From the NCBI GenBank assembly GCA_003213095.1, contig QCNV01000010.1, forward strand, positions 1 through 45,881: a stretch of DNA of 45,881 nucleotides, written 5' to 3'. Position numbers and translations under genes: made by a program. Below, piece by piece: positions 9,436 to 18,666 of the stretch. Every line of letters begins with the position of its first letter. Within the stretch, counting starts at the first letter, position 1. The DNA comes from SAR202 cluster bacterium AG-426-M11 (lineage in GTDB: Bacteria > Chloroflexota > Dehalococcoidia > Lucifugimonadales > UBA826). The notes below the pieces were generated by a model. That model was not told the origin of the DNA, did no database searches, and saw only the letters and a list, made by a program, of their open reading frames with translations.

Positions 9436-9448
9436 ATCGGAGCAATTA

Positions 9449-10012
9449 ATGTCTGTAGGATATGGTGATTTAAAAAAAGGTATGTCAATTGAAATGGATG
9501 GTGAACCATATTCAGTTGTTGAGTATGAAAGAAGTAAAATGCAACAAAGAGCTCCAGTAATGAGGATTCGTTTTAGAAATTTAAAGACTGGTAAAGTTGT
9601 TGATAAAACTTTTTCAGGGTATGACGTGAGTTTTACCCCAGCAGATGTTCAAAGGCGTAAGGCTCAATATATCTATAAAGATGAAGATTTTTATTACTTT
9701 ATGGATGGGCAATCATACGAACAATTCCCTATGAGTTCTGAGCAGATAGGGGAAGCATTAAATTTTATTATTGAACAAACAGAAGTAGATTTAGTTTTTT
9801 TTGATGAAAATCCTATTTCTATAGATTTACCAACTAGTGTGGATTTAAAAGTTGTTAGCTCTCCTCCTGGGGTTAAGGGGGATACTGCTCAAGGAGCTAC
9901 TAAGTTTGCAGTATTGGAAACTGGTATTGAGATTTCAGTACCATTATTTATTAATGAGGGTGATGTCTTGAAAATTGATACTAGGAGTGGAGAATACCTC
10001 TCCAGAGCGTAA
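9449..10012 (+). CDS. efp: translation elongation factor P
   Basis: Relieves ribosome stalling at polyproline. At 187 residues it has the three-domain EF-P form, with DGEPYSVVE near 17-25 and the C-terminal domain signature GDVLKIDTRSGEYLSRA at the end. The ribosome site CGGAG is well placed. The oddity is the domain-I loop. The PGKG tip of Escherichia coli EF-P, whose Lys34 is modified, is replaced by KMQQRAP at residues 30-36, putting Q33 (or R34) at the tip. Lysylation by EpmA therefore cannot occur here. The gene follows pepP by 13 nt, and its TAA overlaps the xseA ATG by one base. Confidence 0.95.
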   Translation: MSVGYGDLKKGMSIEMDGEPYSVVEYERSKMQQRAPVMRIRFRNLKTGKVVDKTFSGYDVSFTPADVQRRKAQYIYKDEDFYYFMDGQSYEQFPMSSEQIGEALNFIIEQTEVDLVFFDENPISIDLPTSVDLKVVSSPPGVKGDTAQGATKFAVLETGIEISVPLFINEGDVLKIDTRSGEYLSRA

Positions 10013-11229
10013 TGTCTGCTCTTACAGTTAGTGACATAATTACTCATTTGAATCATTTACTTTCAGTAGATGAAATTACCAGTGATCTTTGTATTATTGG
10101 GGAAGTTTCTAGGGTTTCTACTGCTAGTTCTGGGCATAGCTATTTTACTATTAAAGATTCTGACAGCTCCCTAGATTGCGCTCTTTTTAGAGGTGGAGTT
10201 GGCAGTGAACATATACAACAAGGTAGTGAAATATTAGTTTTTGGAAAAGTTTCTATTTATGGTAAAAGTGGTCGCCTTCAAGTGATAGCTAATTTGATTC
10301 AACCATCAGGTACAGGCTTGTTACAGGCAAAGTTTGAAGAAATGAAAACAAGGCTTGAGAAAGAAGGTCTTTTTGATGTTTCAAGAAAACGAAATTTACC
10401 TAAATTCCCTAGAGTGATTGGGGTTGTCACCTCAGAAGATGCCGCTGCATGGGAGGATATTAAAACAACTATTACTAATCGATTTCCAAAAGTGGAAATT
10501 CATTTGTCTCATTCTTTAGTGCAGGGAGATGCGGCTCCTCAACAAATTTCTGAAGCAATAGATTTGCTTAATAATTATTCTGAAGTTGATGTCATCATAG
10601 TTGGTAGAGGAGGTGGTTCTGTAGAAGACCTCTGGGCTTTTAATGAGGAAATCGTAGCTCGGGCGATTTTTAGTTCAAAAATTCCTGTTGTCACAGGAAT
10701 TGGGCATGAGACTGATTTTTCTATATCAGATATGGTTGCAGATTTTTCTGCATCTACTCCGACAGCTGCAGCTGTTTCTGTTGTCCCTGATTTGTTAGAA
10801 ATTAATCAACAAATATTAAATTTTAAAAGAAGATTTAATCACAATTTATCACTGGAATTAGAAAAACATAAAAACAGCTTGTCTTTAAAAATTAATACTA
10901 TTAATCAGTTGTCTCCGGATTTTGATTACTATAAATTTAGGATTGATGAATCAATGATTAAGATTGACACATTATTTTCCGATCAATTGAGAAATATTAC
11001 TGAAAGGATTCAGAGATTTGAAGAAAAATTGTCAGATTTGTCTCCAAGTAACACAATTTCACGAGGATATTCTATAGTTCAAAATAAAAAAAATGGAAAC
11101 ATCATCAAATCGAAAGATGATTTAGAGCCGGGTGATAAATTTTCTATTCAGGTTTCGGACGGTATTATAGATGGCGTAGCGGAAAGAACTGGAAATGGAT
11201 CTTCAAATCATCAACCTCAATTGTTATAA
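10012..11229 (+). CDS. xseA: exodeoxyribonuclease VII large subunit
   Basis: Large subunit of the single-strand exonuclease ExoVII, active in mismatch repair and processing of DNA ends. The 405-residue protein has an N-terminal OB-fold (about 5-95, with IGEVSR and SGHSYFTIKD). The catalytic domain carries GVVTSEDAAAWEDI, VGRGGGSVEDLWAFNEE and GIGHETDFS motifs, then a coiled-coil stretch (about 255-350) that binds XseB. The ATG overlaps the efp TAA by one base, and xseB follows after 10 nt. Confidence 0.95.
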   Translation: MSALTVSDIITHLNHLLSVDEITSDLCIIGEVSRVSTASSGHSYFTIKDSDSSLDCALFRGGVGSEHIQQGSEILVFGKVSIYGKSGRLQVIANLIQPSGTGLLQAKFEEMKTRLEKEGLFDVSRKRNLPKFPRVIGVVTSEDAAAWEDIKTTITNRFPKVEIHLSHSLVQGDAAPQQISEAIDLLNNYSEVDVIIVGRGGGSVEDLWAFNEEIVARAIFSSKIPVVTGIGHETDFSISDMVADFSASTPTAAAVSVVPDLLEINQQILNFKRRFNHNLSLELEKHKNSLSLKINTINQLSPDFDYYKFRIDESMIKIDTLFSDQLRNITERIQRFEEKLSDLSPSNTISRGYSIVQNKKNGNIIKSKDDLEPGDKFSIQVSDGIIDGVAERTGNGSSNHQPQLL

Positions 11230-11239
11230 CAGGGGAAAT

Positions 11240-11470
11240 ATGGAAACTGAAAACTCAAAATCTTTCGAAGAATTGATTGAAAATTTAGAGGAGATAGTCT
11301 CATCTCTTGATAAGGGAGGTCTATCTTTGGATGAAGCTTCAATCATGTATGAAAAAGGAATGAAATTAGCTAGTGAAGCTACTAAAATACTCGAGTCAAC
11401 TGAGATGAAAATCAAGAAAATCAAGAATGAATATGAATCTTCAGAAGGTTCTGAAAATGTTGATAATTAA
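11240..11470 (+). CDS. xseB: exodeoxyribonuclease VII small subunit
   Basis: A 76-residue small subunit that coats the XseA coiled coil. The family signature is clear: SFEELIENLEEIVSSL, then GGLSLDEASIMYEKGMKLA and a C-terminal helix. I chose the ATG at 11240 because AGGGGA (11231-11236) precedes it and the protein then begins as the family does; an in-frame ATG at 11195 inside xseA lacks support. The stop codon is embedded in a long AT-rich inverted repeat that ends the gene cluster. Confidence 0.93.
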   Translation: METENSKSFEELIENLEEIVSSLDKGGLSLDEASIMYEKGMKLASEATKILESTEMKIKKIKNEYESSEGSENVDN

Positions 11471-11499
11471 TACATTTGTTACACAAATTTATTAATTAT
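11463..11499 (+). terminator. long AT-rich hairpin at the end of the topA-xseB cluster
   Basis: Arms 11463-11472 and 11490-11499 are perfect complements (10 bp). After one C/T mismatch, ATTTGT (11474-11479) pairs with ACAAAT (11483-11488) around a 3-nt loop. The left arm includes the xseB stop codon. It lacks a GC stem and a long T-tract, so it may be an mRNA 3'-end stabiliser, a weak terminator, or an operator palindrome for the pyrG promoter that starts 5 bp downstream. Confidence 0.55.
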
Positions 11500-11503
11500 T
11501 TCA

Positions 11504-11533
11504 TTGACACATAACTTTTTTTATTCATATACT
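11504..11533 (+). promoter_or_regulatory. strong sigma70-type promoter of pyrG
   Basis: Perfect TTGACA (11504-11509), 18-bp spacer, TATACT (11528-11533). The predicted start near 11540 leaves a leader of about 187 nt before pyrG. In that leader, 11602-11608 and 11613-11619 form a 7-bp hairpin (AGAAATA/TATTTCT). A purine site AGAGGTGA precedes the pyrG ATG. I see no known riboswitch motif in the leader. Confidence 0.75.
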
Positions 11534-11726
11534 TCACTAACTTAGTAGGAGTTTTGTGGAACATTAAATTATTAATGATCGCTCAAATTGGTCTCAAAAG
11601 TAGAAATAATCCTATTTCTGGCTCACGGATAGCTTCCCGCAAAATTTCCTCAGATTTTTTTGTCAATCTTTTTGATTTTACCCCCGTTATACAGTTGGTT
11701 TAAGTGTGGTGAAGAGGTGATGTATT

Positions 11727-13337
11727 ATGGCTAAATTTGTGTTTGTTACAGGTGGAGTAGTTAGTTCTGTCGGCAAAGGCGTGTGTGTTGGCTCTATAGG
11801 TAAAATTCTTAAGAATCAAGGTTTTGAAGTCTCTTTATTGAAGCTTGACCCCTATTTAAATGTGGATCCTGGAACAATGTCTCCTTATCAGCATGGAGAA
11901 GTTTTTGTTACTACCGATGGAGGGGAAACTGATCTAGATTTAGGGCATTATGAAAGGTTTGTGGATGTTGATCTTACTAGATCTTCTAATTTGACTGCTG
12001 GTCAAGTTTATAGTGAAGTTATATCAAAAGAACGAAAAGGTGAATTTTTAGGAGGAACTATTCAAGTTGTTCCTCACCTGACTGATCGTATCAAGCAGCA
12101 TATGCATGATTTGGCTGAAGAAAGTGACGCGGATGTAATTGTAGTTGAAGTAGGTGGCACTGTCGGAGATATAGAAGGATTACCATTTTTAGAAGCAATT
12201 AGACAGATGCGTAATGAAGTAGGGCGAGATAACGTTTTTTATATTCATTTAACTTTCTTGCCAAGCATTTCATCTACTGGTGAATTAAAAACAAAACCAA
12301 CCCAGCATAGTGTTAGAGAATTGAGAGGAATTGGCATACATCCTGATGCAATAGTATGTAGGAGTGATTCTCCAGTTCCTGAAACTCTAAGACAGAAGAT
12401 CGTTGTACATTGTGATGTTCCATTAGAAGGAGTGTTTACCGTACCTACTGTTTCTAGCATTTATGAAGTACCGCTTTTGTTAGAAGAGCAAGGTATACCT
12501 CAGTTAATTACAAATAGTTTGAATTTAGTTTCGGATGAAAAATCTATAGCTTTAAGCTTGAATGGTTGGGGTCAGTTAGTTGAAAGAATAAAGACTCCAA
12601 AAGAAAATTTAAAGATTGGCCTAGTAGGAAAATATGTGGATTTACATGATGCCTACATGTCTGTAAAAGAAGCACTGATTCATGCAGGTCTTTTTCACTC
12701 TTTGAATATTGACATTGATTGGATAGCTGCAGAAGAAATTGAAACTAATGGACCTGATCAATTTTTGAAAGGATTGCATGGTGTAGTTATTCCTGGAGGA
12801 TTTGGTGATAGGGGGATTGAGGGAATGATTTCTGCCGTTGAATTTGCTAGACAAAATAAGTTGCCATACTTAGGGCTATGTTTAGGTATGCAGGTAATGG
12901 TGATTGAGGCTGCAAGAAATTTGCTGGGTAAAAAATCTGCCAATTCCCAAGAATTTGATTTGCACACTCCAGATCCCGTAATTCATTTGATGGAAGATCA
13001 AGTTGATATCACCCAGAAAGGTGGAACTATGAGATTGGGTGTTTACCCATGTGAAATTCAGCCTAATTCATTGACCGCAAAAGCTTATAGCGAGAAGATG
13101 GTAATGGAAAGGCATAGGCATAGGTATGAAGTGAACAACGATTACCGTGAAGAGTTATCGAGAATAGGTTTAAAAGCTACAGGATTGTCACCAGACGGTA
13201 GGCTGGTAGAAATTATGGAAATTGAAGATCACCCATTTATGGCAGGTACTCAATTTCATCCAGAATTTTTATCCAGACCTGTTAGGCCGCACCCCATGTT
13301 TAGAGATTTTATTGAAAAATCAAATGAAGCTTCTTGA
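11727..13337 (+). CDS. pyrG: CTP synthase
   Basis: Makes CTP from UTP, ATP and glutamine. At 536 residues it has the standard two-domain form. The N-terminal synthetase domain opens KFVFVTGGVVSSVGKG and contains DPYLNVDPGTMSP and the EVGGTVGDIE segment. The C-terminal class I glutamine amidotransferase domain has nucleophile C385 in GLCLGMQ and the triad histidine and glutamate in FHPEF. It has its own strong promoter and a long leader. The known Firmicutes pyrG control (reiterative G addition at the transcript start) needs a GGG start that is not evident here. Confidence 0.97.
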   Translation: MAKFVFVTGGVVSSVGKGVCVGSIGKILKNQGFEVSLLKLDPYLNVDPGTMSPYQHGEVFVTTDGGETDLDLGHYERFVDVDLTRSSNLTAGQVYSEVISKERKGEFLGGTIQVVPHLTDRIKQHMHDLAEESDADVIVVEVGGTVGDIEGLPFLEAIRQMRNEVGRDNVFYIHLTFLPSISSTGELKTKPTQHSVRELRGIGIHPDAIVCRSDSPVPETLRQKIVVHCDVPLEGVFTVPTVSSIYEVPLLLEEQGIPQLITNSLNLVSDEKSIALSLNGWGQLVERIKTPKENLKIGLVGKYVDLHDAYMSVKEALIHAGLFHSLNIDIDWIAAEEIETNGPDQFLKGLHGVVIPGGFGDRGIEGMISAVEFARQNKLPYLGLCLGMQVMVIEAARNLLGKKSANSQEFDLHTPDPVIHLMEDQVDITQKGGTMRLGVYPCEIQPNSLTAKAYSEKMVMERHRHRYEVNNDYREELSRIGLKATGLSPDGRLVEIMEIEDHPFMAGTQFHPEFLSRPVRPHPMFRDFIEKSNEAS

Positions 13338-13518
13338 TTATCAAGTAGTAGACTCACTATTTTAATAGTGATAGAATGAGGTCGTACAAATCAACAATTC
13401 ATTTAAAATGAGATCTGTTGTTTCCCCTAACTTTTAATTTCAATTAATTCTGTAATATCAGAATCTATTTAGAAGCCCAATTTATATTTATTGGTAAAAA
13501 AATAATGTCGAGGTATAT

Positions 13519-14790
13519 ATGCAACTTGCCGAGCTTCAAGCAAAAACAGACCAGGAATTGTTTGATTTTGCTTTAGAAGAAGAATTAGTGGAAGAAGGTC
13601 CGCTTCCAAAAAGAATGGATATTTTGAGGAAACTTTTTAAGTTCTATACTGATAGAGAAGAAAATGTTGACGCTTGTGGGATTTTATCAATACTCAATGA
13701 TGGGTATGGTTTTTTAAGGCAAAATAGCGATCAAAGAGGTGCTGGTGATGTTTATGTCTCTCAATCTCAGATAAGAAGGTTTAGCCTAAGGACTGGAGAC
13801 TATGTTTTAGGAAACGTAAGGCCTCCAAAAGATGGGGAAAAATATTTTGGGCTGGTTAAGGTTGCGCAAGTTAACGAAACTGATCCTGATAGTTCAAAAA
13901 GAAGAAAGCGGTTTGAGGATTTAACCCCGGTTTTCCCTGACGAGATCATAGTTATGGAAACTGGACAAAAACAACTTGCTACTCGCTTGATTGATATGAT
14001 GTCTCCAGTAGGGAGAGGTCAAAGAGGATTGATCGTTGCTCCTCCAAAAGCTGGAAAAACCACTTTGCTTAAGCAAATAGCTAATGGGATTTCTGAAAAT
14101 GCTCCAGATATTCATATTATGGTTGCTTTAATTGGTGAGAGACCTGAAGAAGTCACAGATATGAAAAGATCAATTAAGGGAGATGTTTTTAGTTCCACTT
14201 TTGATGAACCTGTAGAAGACCATTGCCGTGTTGCTGAGTTGGTTTTGGAAAGGTCTAAGAGGTTGGTGGAATCTGGAGAACATGTATGTATTCTTTTAGA
14301 CAGTATTACAAGAATGACAAGGGCATATAATTTGGCAGTTCCTAGTAGTGGAAGAACATTGTCTGGTGGTATGGATCCAGTGGCTCTTTATCCACCTAAG
14401 AAATTTTTTGGAGCTGCTAGAAATACTGAAGAAGGTGGAAGCTTAACAATACTTGCAGCATGTCTTGTGGATACTGGAAGCAGAATGGATGATGTTGTTT
14501 ATGAGGAATTCAAAGGAACAGGAAACATGGAAGTTCATTTGGATCGACGAATGTCGGAGAGGAGAATTTTCCCTGCTATAGATATTACAAAGAGCGGAAC
14601 CAGGCGGGAAGAGATTCTTTTAGGTGAAGATAATTTGAGTAAAATTTGGACAGTTCGCAGAATGTTGACAATGAGAGAAGATACTCAAATGTCTGAAAAA
14701 GATTGGTCTGACGGGGTGGAGACTTTTTATAAAAGCATATTGGCTACAAAGAATAATTCAGAGTTTTTATCAAAGTTAAAAGATTTTTAA
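13519..14790 (+). CDS. rho: transcription termination factor Rho
   Basis: Hexameric RNA helicase ending Rho-dependent transcripts. The 423-residue protein has the N-terminal helical domain, a cold-shock-like RNA-binding domain (about 50-115, DGYGFLR and [12 protein letters not shown]), then the ATPase core with Walker A PPKAGKTT at 175-182, [27 protein letters not shown] and the Q-loop/R-loop region through RRIFPAID. There is no long acidic or basic insert of the kind seen in Actinobacteria. GAGG precedes the ATG. The 181-bp gap after pyrG contains a 7-bp hairpin (13352-13369) without a T-tract, so no clear terminator. Confidence 0.97.
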   Translation: MQLAELQAKTDQELFDFALEEELVEEGPLPKRMDILRKLFKFYTDREENVDACGILSILNDGYGFLRQNSDQRGAGDVYVSQSQIRRFSLRTGDYVLGNVRPPKDGEKYFGLVKVAQVNETDPDSSKRRKRFEDLTPVFPDEIIVMETGQKQLATRLIDMMSPVGRGQRGLIVAPPKAGKTTLLKQIANGISENAPDIHIMVALIGERPEEVTDMKRSIKGDVFSSTFDEPVEDHCRVAELVLERSKRLVESGEHVCILLDSITRMTRAYNLAVPSSGRTLSGGMDPVALYPPKKFFGAARNTEEGGSLTILAACLVDTGSRMDDVVYEEFKGTGNMEVHLDRRMSERRIFPAIDITKSGTRREEILLGEDNLSKIWTVRRMLTMREDTQMSEKDWSDGVETFYKSILATKNNSEFLSKLKDF

Positions 14791-14809
14791 AAAAATAGGG
14801 TTTTTTTGA

Positions 14810-14838
14810 TTGACAGCATTATTTTATGCTTTTAGAAT
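14810..14838 (+). promoter_or_regulatory. upstream promoter P1 of the surface-protein gene
   Basis: TTGACA (14810-14815), 17-bp spacer, TAGAAT (14833-14838): eleven of twelve consensus positions. Predicted start near 14845, giving a leader of about 270 nt. Confidence 0.75.
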
Positions 14839-14844
14839 TTTTTA

Positions 14845-15113
14845 TGTCGACGAAAATTATGTGGCTTTTAGTTTTTATGAAATTTTTAATAATTAATTAA
14901 GTTTTTATAAAAGCTAAAAAATAGTGTAATTTCTCTTGACAATGTGGGCGGTGGTGATGTACAAATTCATAGGTCGGAAGCTGAATAGCTCCTGAAATAC
15001 TAGCTGTTCGCTAAAAAGTGATAGTTGGTTGTTTAATTTAATAATTTATCTTCCCCTTGTATAGGGGAAAACTAGGGAACCGAAAAAAATAACCCAAAAG
15101 GGGGACAGAGAAA
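14845..15113 (+). other. long structured 5' leader of the surface-protein mRNA
   Basis: Non-coding stretch between rho and the large secreted protein, part of a 323-bp gap. Four pairings are visible. First, 14866-14878 with 14907-14919 (13 bp, AT-rich, before P2). Second, 14976-14982 with 14987-14992 (AGCT core plus GG/CC, one bulged A). Third, 14984-14990 with 15002-15008 (7 bp, one G-U), which excludes the second. Fourth, 15051-15056 with 15064-15069 (TTCCCC/GGGGAA). The ribosome site GGGGGA (15100-15105) can pair with CCC at 15093-15095 across AAAA. No known riboswitch class fits by eye. Confidence 0.5.
14936..14965 (+). promoter_or_regulatory. downstream promoter P2 of the surface-protein gene
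   Basis: Perfect TTGACA (14936-14941), then TACAAA (14960-14965) after 18 bp. The -10 matches 4 of 6. Predicted start near 14972, leader about 142 nt beginning just before the 14976 hairpin. Confidence 0.5.
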
Positions 15114-18100
15114 GTGAAGAATTTACTTAAGTTTATAGGCATAGGATTGGTGCTCGTAATGGCTGTATATTCTCAAGGTATTGCTCAAGAGGCGCCTGTA
15201 GAAGCTGCAGCAGCTGCGATTGCTAATAATGACATTGAGTTTCTTGAAAACGACTCAAGCAATGAGGGTCAGGTAGTAAAGCACTACCCAGCAACTTCTG
15301 CTGGTGGTACTAACGCTCAGACTCATGACGTTCGTTTTTATATTAATGACTCTGACCTCAACAAGGTTCAGGACGGACTTACTACCATTAAAGGTAATAA
15401 CGGTAATGCCGACGTGAACACGATTCAGAATGAATCAACTATTGAGTTAGATGCAGATGACATAGCTACCATTGACGCTACTGATGCTAATGGATCAGCA
15501 GCTCCTCTTGGTGGCATGACTGATACTGATGGTTATGACTCAGCTGGAACTCCTAAAACAGCTCTTGTTGCAAACACTCTTGCTGTTAAATTAGGTACAG
15601 CTGTTAAGACTTTCCAGATCGACGCCCAGGATGACGTTAATGGAACTTTCAGTTTGTCAGCTGACGCTATCATTTCTGATACTGTTTTCTTGACTGCTAC
15701 TTACAAGTTCAATTCTGTACAGGAATATAGTGCTGTCCCTACTGGTACTACTGGTGCAGGAGTAGACATTAATACTCGAAGAGTAAAAGTGACTAGTACT
15801 TCTGACTCCGGTGGAGAATGGGTAGCTATTGGTGAGAGAGTTGACCAAAGTAGAACTCACACTAACATCAATCAGGCTGCTTCTAAGGCTATTGATTCGA
15901 GTATTTTCGCTGGTACTGTAAAGATTGGGTCGGATGCTTCTTATGCCGCATCAGGTGACTCAACTATTTGGGTACAAGACGGAGACACATTGACAGTTAC
16001 TTATTACGCTGCCGGTACTGATAGTGACGGAAGCGGAGCTGTTGATGCAGACGAGATAGGTTCTGTAATTGCTACAACTACAGCAACTATTGATGACTCT
16101 GCTCCATCAATTGGAAATGTGTCACCAGCTGATGGCACACTTACTAAAGATACATCTCCAGATCTATCTTTCACAATCACTGATACAGGAGCTGGTTTTG
16201 GTAGTTCAGTAACTACTTTTGGTAGCTATGTAGCTGTTTACATTAACGGTTGTATTGTTACAGATGCTGAACTAGGCGTAAGCTCATTTGCTAAAGACGC
16301 TATTACAGTGACTTATACTGCTCCTGTTGGAGAAAAATACTCTGATACCGCTGGTATTGGAGCTACTAAAGAATCCGGAACTATTGACTGTACTGACTTG
16401 TCCAGTGGTGACGCTGCTTCTGAAGCAGAAGACCGAACTAGTGGTGGTTACGAAATCAATACAACAGCTAACAATGCTGACACTACATTGAAGCGAACTA
16501 TTGATGGTAACCCGTTCCCTATTTCAATTGTTGCTACTGATGCTGCTGGTAACTCCAAGACTCTTGGAGCCAGGACAGGCGGTGGATCAACAGACCTAGA
16601 CGTTTATATTGACTCAGCAGCTCCTGCAGCTTCCAGTGTTACTGGTGCTAAAGCATGGAGTTCCGCAGATAAGAAAGACGTTGACGACAACAGTTCAATC
16701 AAAGTCGTATTTGATGAGAGTATCGACATTGATAGTGTTCAAGCATCAGACTTCACTATTAGTGGAACAGGTGTAACAAGTTCAGAAATTGTTTCTATCA
16801 CATCAGGTGGTGGAACAGCAGCAGCTCCTGCAGCAGCTGGTACAGCAGTTTATTTGGACTTGGCAGCTGATCTAGGTCCTAATGCTAAACCAAAAGTTAA
16901 ATTGGTTAGTACTATTACTGACCTAGCTGGTAATGAATTGAAGCCTACATCTTCACAGATGACAAATAATGGTGGAATTACATTAGGTACAGCTGCTGAT
17001 GGTGTTAAGCCTACTTTGTCTGGTATGACTATTGGAGATAACTTACTAGACTCTAAAGAAACTACTAAAATTAGTTTGACTTCAAATGAGAATTTGACTA
17101 AGACTAACGAGACTCTTGCTAACGGCTGTACTTGTGGATCCGTTACTGGTGGAATTGACAATGATGCTGATTTGGACGCTGGTGGTGCTGGTGCAGATAC
17201 ATCTAAGCTTTCAGTAACTTTGTCTACTCCTACAACTGGTAGTGCAAACATTAAAGAGACTTCAGCTCCATTTAGTGATCCAACTGGAACACCTTCAGCT
17301 GGTATCTACGGTATCGTTATGGTTGGTAAAGATGCTGGAGGTAACAAAGGTATTGGTGGAATCGTGAAAGTAACTGATGAAGACATTTCTAAATACTTCA
17401 CAGTTGCGGGTAAAATCGGTACTACTGAAGCTGACGCTGCTTGGAACGCTGACGATGAAGAATTAACATTTAAGGCTGCAAAAGGGCCTCTAGCTGACCA
17501 CGATGGTGACGGCGAATTGTCAGACTCCATTGCTGGTATCTCAGTTGGTGGTACAGCTAAGTTGTCTACTGAATTAGATGACATGCACGTTGAGCACATT
17601 GATTTAGGTGAAGCTGAATCTATCACATTAAAATTGGATAGTGCTGCTAACTTTGGTGCAATTGCCGTAGGTTCAACTGTTAAGATTTCTTACTATTATG
17701 TTGCTGATGACAATATAGTTGAAGTTGACAAAGATGCACCTACAGCTACATTTAGTCCAGCAGACGGTTCATCAACTACTGACACAACACCTTCAATTAG
17801 TGTTACTTGGGACGATGATGAATATGGATGGGACTCTTTCACAACTGTTACTTTAACTAAAGCAGAAATGAAAGACCCAGCTGGTGTAACTACTGATATC
17901 AGTGCACAAATGACTTCAACTGATAACAAGTCTTTCTACTTCAAGCCTACTGAAGCATTAGCTTTAGGTGAGTATAAGATGACATTTAAGGCTAAAGATG
18001 CTACTGATAACGAGAGCTCTGACAAGAGCTTTAAGTTCACAGTTAAAGCTAGAAGCAAGACTTCTATAAGTATGTCTCCAGGTTGGAACTTGATTTCATT

Positions 18101-18581
18101 ACCAGGTGAACCTGCTGACAATGCTATTAACTCAGTTATTACTAATTCACAAGTTACAACTGTTTTGACATACGATCCATCTACACCAGGTGGATGGTTA
18201 ACAGCAGTTCGTGATGGTGATTCATTGGTAGGTACTTTAGAAACTATTGATGCTAGCCATGCTTACTGGGTACTAACAAATAACAGTGATGCAATTAAAG
18301 TTGATATTCCTGGTTATACAGGTGGAGTTGCTGCAGTACCTCCAGCCATTGACATAGTTGTTGGTTGGAACTTAATTCCTGCAGTTTCACTATCCGGTGC
18401 AGCTGATTGGGACATTGACTTGTACTTAGCTGGATTAACATGGGTTAAAGCTAAATCTTGGAATGCAGCTACTGAAGCATGGATCGAATTAGATTCAGTA
18501 ACTGACAATGGTGCTAGTAGTATGGTTAGTGGTAAAGGTTATTGGTTGTACGCTACTAAAGCTGGAACATTAGTACCTTAA
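15114..18581 (+). CDS. large secreted repeat protein, S-layer-like
   Basis: A 1155-residue exported protein starting at GTG after a strong GGGGGA site. It opens with a Sec signal peptide (KNLLKFIGIGLVLVMAVYSQGIAQ) and an Ala-rich mature start. The body is Asp/Thr/Ser/Ala/Gly-rich. Ig-like modules begin near residue 326 and near 872, sharing SPADG...DT(S/T)P openings, and a bacterial-Ig type module lies near 500-620 (VVFDESIDI ... DLAGNEL). The C-terminus carries two tandem modules of about 95 residues starting GWNLI at about 990 and 1084 and ending AYWVL and GYWLY. No transmembrane tail or sorting motif is seen. Base composition is clearly less AT-rich than its neighbours, with many GCT/GGT/ACT/GAC codons, suggesting very high expression. 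A structural surface-layer role is inferred; adhesin is the alternative. Confidence 0.75.
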   Translation: MKNLLKFIGIGLVLVMAVYSQGIAQEAPVEAAAAAIANNDIEFLENDSSNEGQVVKHYPATSAGGTNAQTHDVRFYINDSDLNKVQDGLTTIKGNNGNADVNTIQNESTIELDADDIATIDATDANGSAAPLGGMTDTDGYDSAGTPKTALVANTLAVKLGTAVKTFQIDAQDDVNGTFSLSADAIISDTVFLTATYKFNSVQEYSAVPTGTTGAGVDINTRRVKVTSTSDSGGEWVAIGERVDQSRTHTNINQAASKAIDSSIFAGTVKIGSDASYAASGDSTIWVQDGDTLTVTYYAAGTDSDGSGAVDADEIGSVIATTTATIDDSAPSIGNVSPADGTLTKDTSPDLSFTITDTGAGFGSSVTTFGSYVAVYINGCIVTDAELGVSSFAKDAITVTYTAPVGEKYSDTAGIGATKESGTIDCTDLSSGDAASEAEDRTSGGYEINTTANNADTTLKRTIDGNPFPISIVATDAAGNSKTLGARTGGGSTDLDVYIDSAAPAASSVTGAKAWSSADKKDVDDNSSIKVVFDESIDIDSVQASDFTISGTGVTSSEIVSITSGGGTAAAPAAAGTAVYLDLAADLGPNAKPKVKLVSTITDLAGNELKPTSSQMTNNGGITLGTAADGVKPTLSGMTIGDNLLDSKETTKISLTSNENLTKTNETLANGCTCGSVTGGIDNDADLDAGGAGADTSKLSVTLSTPTTGSANIKETSAPFSDPTGTPSAGIYGIVMVGKDAGGNKGIGGIVKVTDEDISKYFTVAGKIGTTEADAAWNADDEELTFKAAKGPLADHDGDGELSDSIAGISVGGTAKLSTELDDMHVEHIDLGEAESITLKLDSAANFGAIAVGSTVKISYYYVADDNIVEVDKDAPTATFSPADGSSTTDTTPSISVTWDDDEYGWDSFTTVTLTKAEMKDPAGVTTDISAQMTSTDNKSFYFKPTEALALGEYKMTFKAKDATDNESSDKSFKFTVKARSKTSISMSPGWNLISLPGEPADNAINSVITNSQVTTVLTYDPSTPGGWLTAVRDGDSLVGTLETIDASHAYWVLTNNSDAIKVDIPGYTGGVAAVPPAIDIVVGWNLIPAVSLSGAADWDIDLYLAGLTWVKAKSWNAATEAWIELDSVTDNGASSMVSGKGYWLYATKAGTLVP

Positions 18582-18592
18582 AGGTATTGTTT

Positions 18593-18615
18593 AACTGAAG
18601 TTTTTTACTTCGGTT
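18593..18615 (+). terminator. first hairpin after the surface-protein gene
   Basis: AACTGAAG (18593-18600) pairs with CTTCGGTT (18608-18615) around a 7-nt T-rich loop. It lies 12 nt after the stop codon and just ahead of the main terminator, forming a tandem 3' end. Confidence 0.5.
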
Positions 18616-18619
18616 TATT

Positions 18620-18654
18620 AAAGGGCTCCTCTCTTTTGAGAGGGGCCTTTTTTT
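18620..18654 (+). terminator. strong intrinsic terminator
   Basis: A 14-bp stem (18620-18633 with 18638-18651; two G-U pairs) with a TTTT loop and a run of seven T at 18648-18654. It ends the surface-protein transcript before the next gene's promoter and is the clearest GC-rich terminator in the window. Confidence 0.9.
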
Positions 18655-18666
18655 ATAACAAATATT

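Noticed and set aside
14845-15113. Known riboswitch (cyclic-di-GMP I/II, cobalamin, SAM) in the surface-protein leader
   Set aside because: None of the conserved core sequences of these classes is recognisable; only generic hairpins are visible.
15657-18508. Several open frames of 61-133 codons antisense to the large surface protein
   Set aside because: They arise from the biased GCT/ACT/GGT codon use of the sense gene, have no ribosome sites and look like low-complexity shadows.
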